Shown: positions 61,799 through 64,000 of the stretch, piece after piece
Position numbering within the stretch: position 1 is the first letter of the stretch
Layout of the letters: each line of letters begins with the position of its first letter
Assembly: GCA_963775835.1 (NCBI GenBank)
Contig: CAVZKV010000012.1
Coordinates: 62,001-126,000, forward strand
From: AWTP1-13 sp963775835
GTDB lineage: Bacteria; Pseudomonadota; Alphaproteobacteria; Rhizobiales; Hyphomicrobiaceae
Direction: 5' to 3'
Length of the DNA: 64,000 nucleotides
Notes under the pieces: model-generated
Seen by the model: only the letters and a program-made list of their open reading frames with translations
Databases searched by the model: none
What the model was told of the DNA's origin: nothing
Position numbers and translations under genes: made by a program

Positions 61799-63358
61799 AT
61801 GCCCATGCTTCCCAATCAACCAACCCAACCGCCATTATTTCGCTTGCGCCTGTCTCGACGCGGCCTCGGTGCCGTCGCGGGCCTCGGCATGCTCGCCGCG
61901 GCGGGCGCCCTGGCAACCTTCACGCCCCCAGAGCGCGTCGCCGGCCTCATGTCCAGCACCAGCGCGCTTGCCGCCGAGACCACGGCTCCTCCCGCTGTCG
62001 CGATGCCGAGCTTCGCCGACCTGGTGGAGCGCCTTAAGCCGACCGTCGTCTCCGTCTATGTGGATGCCGAGATCGGCAACGTCGCTCAGTTGCCCGGCCG
62101 TGGACGCCAGGGCGAGGAGCTGCAAGGACAGAACCCATTTGGTCCGGGTTCGCCGTTCGAGTTCTTCTTCCGTCAGTTCGGTAACGGCCAGGGCATGCCG
62201 GCTCAGAAGGTGCGCGCCCAGGGCTCGGGCTTCTTCATCTCGGCCGATGGCTACGTGCTAACCAACAACCACGTGGTCGACCACGCCAAGAGCGTGCAGA
62301 TCAAGACCACCGAAGGCAAAACGCTTGAGACCAAGGTGGTGGGCACCGACGCCAAGACCGACCTTGCGGTACTCAAGGTTACGTCGTCCGGCAGCTTTCC
62401 GTTCGTCAAGTTTGCCTCCCACACCCCGCGCGTCGGTGACTGGGTGCTGGCCATGGGTAATCCCTTCGGCCTCGGCGGCACCGTGACGGCTGGGATCGTC
62501 TCCGCCAGCGGACGCGACATCGGCTCGGGACCCTATGACGACTATCTGCAGATCGATGCCCCGGTGAACAAGGGCAACTCCGGCGGACCGACCTTCAACA
62601 CCCAAGGCGAGGTGATCGGTGTCAACACCGCGATCTATTCGCCGTCCGGTGGCTCCATCGGCATCGCTTTCGACATCCCTGCCGATACCGCCAGGACCGT
62701 GGCCGAACAACTCATGAGCAAGGGTTCTGTGGCGCGCGGTTGGATCGGCGTCATGGTGCAGCCGGTGACGGCCGAGATCGCCGATAGCCTCGGGCTTAAG
62801 GATGCCAAGGGCGCCTTGATCGATGATGTGCAACAGAGCGGCCCCGCGGCCAAGGCCGGCCTCAAAAGCGGCGACCTGGTGCTCGCCGTGGGAGACGAGG
62901 AGATCAAGGATGCCCGCGAGCTTGCCCGCAAGATCGCCAGCGTGGCTCCCGGCAAACAGCTAACCATGAACGTCAAGCGCGATGGCAAGGAGCAGACCAT
63001 CACGGTGACGACCGCCGCTTTCCCGGATGACCAGGGCAAGGTCGCCCGTCAAGACCGCGGCGAGCCCGGCACCAACCCCGGCGACGCCAAGCTCGGGTTG
63101 TACCTGGCGCCGGCCAGCGAAGTGGAAGGCGCAGGCTCCCAGGGTGTGGTCGTCGTTAACGTCGATCCGAGCGGCGTCGCCGCCGACAAGGGTCTCCAGC
63201 AGGGCGATGTCATCCTCGACGCTGGCGGCAAGACGGTGTCGAAGCCAAGCGACGTCAGCGCCGCCGTCAGTGAGGCGCGCAAGGCTGGCAAACACTCGAT
63301 CCTGATGCGTGTGCGCGGCGCCGAGGCCACGCGCTACGTGGCCCTGCCAGTCACCTGA
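61799..63358 (+). CDS. Do family serine endopeptidase (DegP/HtrA-like)
   Basis: 519 residues from ATG after AGGAGA. N-terminal signal or anchor (GLGAVAGLGMLAAAGALATF, about 22-41). Protease domain with H158 (NNHVV), D188 (TDLAVLK) and S261 (GNSGGP), then two PDZ domains (about 305-395 and 425-515). A Gln/Gly-rich LA loop (QGEELQGQNPFGPGSPFEFFFRQF) is typical. Degrades or refolds damaged periplasmic proteins. Usually under envelope-stress control; see the direct repeat upstream. Confidence 0.95.
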   Translation: MPMLPNQPTQPPLFRLRLSRRGLGAVAGLGMLAAAGALATFTPPERVAGLMSSTSALAAETTAPPAVAMPSFADLVERLKPTVVSVYVDAEIGNVAQLPGRGRQGEELQGQNPFGPGSPFEFFFRQFGNGQGMPAQKVRAQGSGFFISADGYVLTNNHVVDHAKSVQIKTTEGKTLETKVVGTDAKTDLAVLKVTSSGSFPFVKFASHTPRVGDWVLAMGNPFGLGGTVTAGIVSASGRDIGSGPYDDYLQIDAPVNKGNSGGPTFNTQGEVIGVNTAIYSPSGGSIGIAFDIPADTARTVAEQLMSKGSVARGWIGVMVQPVTAEIADSLGLKDAKGALIDDVQQSGPAAKAGLKSGDLVLAVGDEEIKDARELARKIASVAPGKQLTMNVKRDGKEQTITVTTAAFPDDQGKVARQDRGEPGTNPGDAKLGLYLAPASEVEGAGSQGVVVVNVDPSGVAADKGLQQGDVILDAGGKTVSKPSDVSAAVSEARKAGKHSILMRVRGAEATRYVALPVT

Positions 63359-63386
63359 CCTGCGTTCCAAGCAGCCGCAACAATGA

Positions 63387-63415
63387 GAGGCGCCACGGCT
63401 CGGCCGTGGCGCCTC
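63387..63415. terminator. 13-bp hairpin between the convergent protease and transpeptidase genes
   Basis: GAGGCGCCACGGC TCG GCCGTGGCGCCTC, a perfect 13-bp stem with a 3-base loop, 28 bases after the protease stop and 25 bases beyond the end of the convergent gene. Only short T-rich sequence follows (GTTGTGTG), but the position suggests a bidirectional terminator. Confidence 0.7.
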
Positions 63416-63439
63416 GTTGTGTGAGCGCTTCCGCGTCGA

Positions 63440-64000
63440 TCAGTTGCCGAATAGCCCTTGGAAGAAATCGTTGCTGGTTTGCTGATAGCCCTTGCCGCGC
63501 TTTTGTGAGGCTTCACGCAAGCCGTCGTTGGCGTTTGGCGCCGGCTCGAGCGGCAATGGCTTGCCGGCCAGCGCCGCGATCAGGCGCCGGTCGTGCCCGT
63601 AGAGATCGGCTTGGAACTTCACGTGACCATCCTCGCCGGCGACGGCGGTAAAGTAGGTCACGTGCACCGGGATCTGCGTCGACAGCGTGATCTCGTTGTT
63701 GCCGCCCCGCGCCATCAGATCGCGGACATGCTCGGCCGACCAGCCTTTGTCCTCGCCCAAAAGAATCTCCGCGAGTTTGCCCGGATTTTGCACGCGCATG
63801 CAGCCATGGCTAAAGGCGCGCACCGGCTTTTCGAACAACTCGCGCTGCGGCGTGTCGTGCATGTAAATGTCGTGTCTGTTCGGGAATCTGAATTTCACGG
63901 CGCCCAGCACGTTGGCCGCCCCCGGCGGCTGAATAAACGTGAAGCGCCGGATGTCGACTTGGCTCCAGTCGACTTGGCTCGCATCAACCGGACGGCCGTT
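63440..64000 (-). CDS. L,D-transpeptidase family protein (C-terminal part, cut by window edge)
   Basis: At least 186 residues, open at the right edge. VLGAVKFRFPNRHDIYMHDTPQRELFEKPVRAFSHGCMRVQNPGKLAEILLGED is the YkuD catalytic domain of the large YcbB/LdtD type, with His in YMHDTP and the SHGC nucleophile motif. It forms 3-3 cross-links in peptidoglycan or attaches lipoproteins. The N-terminal part with the peptidoglycan-binding domain lies outside. At the edge a WSQVD/SQVD repeat is encoded by a GTCGACTTGGCT direct repeat. Confidence 0.92.
   Translation of the reverse strand, partial: NGRPVDASQVDWSQVDIRRFTFIQPPGAANVLGAVKFRFPNRHDIYMHDTPQRELFEKPVRAFSHGCMRVQNPGKLAEILLGEDKGWSAEHVRDLMARGGNNEITLSTQIPVHVTYFTAVAGEDGHVKFQADLYGHDRRLIAALAGKPLPLEPAPNANDGLREASQKRGKGYQQTSNDFFQGLFGN

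Overview
The window is high-GC DNA with dense genes on both strands and looks like the chromosome of an alphaproteobacterium. The main taxonomic hints are a yqeY-dnaG-rpoD block whose DnaG lacks the zinc ligands, a tpiA/secG/pyrG/ppiD/trp neighbourhood, a GcvA-type LysR regulator, DUF1127, an HlyU-family protein and msrPQ. A Rhodospirillales- or Hyphomicrobiales-like organism fits best, but I cannot name the genus. I see no CRISPR array, insertion sequence, phage, tRNA or rRNA.

Layout. 0-7 kb: the start of a DUF2076 gene, a DSD1-type PLP enzyme, a membrane protein with a frameshifted tail, a gene-free stretch with two perfect DnaA boxes, and a pair of secreted repeat proteins (one with a von Willebrand A domain). 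6.5-12.9 kb: nitroreductase, flavin reductase, AbrB-type membrane protein, a MaoC/HpcH pair (the lyase frameshifted), NAD kinase, CutA and a site-2 protease with CBS domains. 12.9-16.5 kb: sparse DNA with a ROK protein whose motifs are in circularly permuted order, a decayed EAL-domain gene and an NTF2-like protein. 16.5-35 kb: housekeeping genes pyrG, secG, tpiA and ppiD, with about 13 kb of acyl-CoA and other catabolic genes lying between pyrG and secG (TauD dioxygenase, acyl-CoA dehydrogenase, two CaiB-type CoA-transferases, an LTA-synthase-like enzyme, RidA, a class II aldolase with a signal peptide, two small basic proteins, a LysR regulator, a frameshifted FadH-like reductase and an enoyl-CoA hydratase).

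35-43.7 kb: trpE, then an epoxide-hydrolase-like enzyme, a 2OG-Fe(II) oxygenase and a SixA phosphatase, then trpG and trpD, a DHA2 exporter and an EamA transporter; trpC is not in the window. 44-50.3 kb: msrPQ, then a cluster of two short-chain dehydrogenases, NUDIX, DUF1330 and DUF3303 proteins. An XRE/MmyB-type regulator is encoded at its end, and nearly identical palindromes lie in both divergent promoter regions of the cluster. 50.3-64 kb: yqeY, dnaG, rpoD, a cytochrome c, a DUF2235 protein, a two-subunit molybdenum hydroxylase (iorAB-like), an HlyU-family protein, a Do-type protease and the end of an L,D-transpeptidase gene.

Two themes recur. First, four genes that look otherwise intact carry a single lesion (a frameshift in 1.5-2.9 kb, 9.1 kb and 28.5 kb; an early stop at 6.58 kb), which is either sequencing error or recent decay. 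Second, short imperfect tandem repeats of 13-16 bp sit at several gene borders. The observations I consider most worth following up are the two-site XRE regulon, the permuted ROK protein, the DnaA-box cluster and the oxygenase/acyl-CoA operon.
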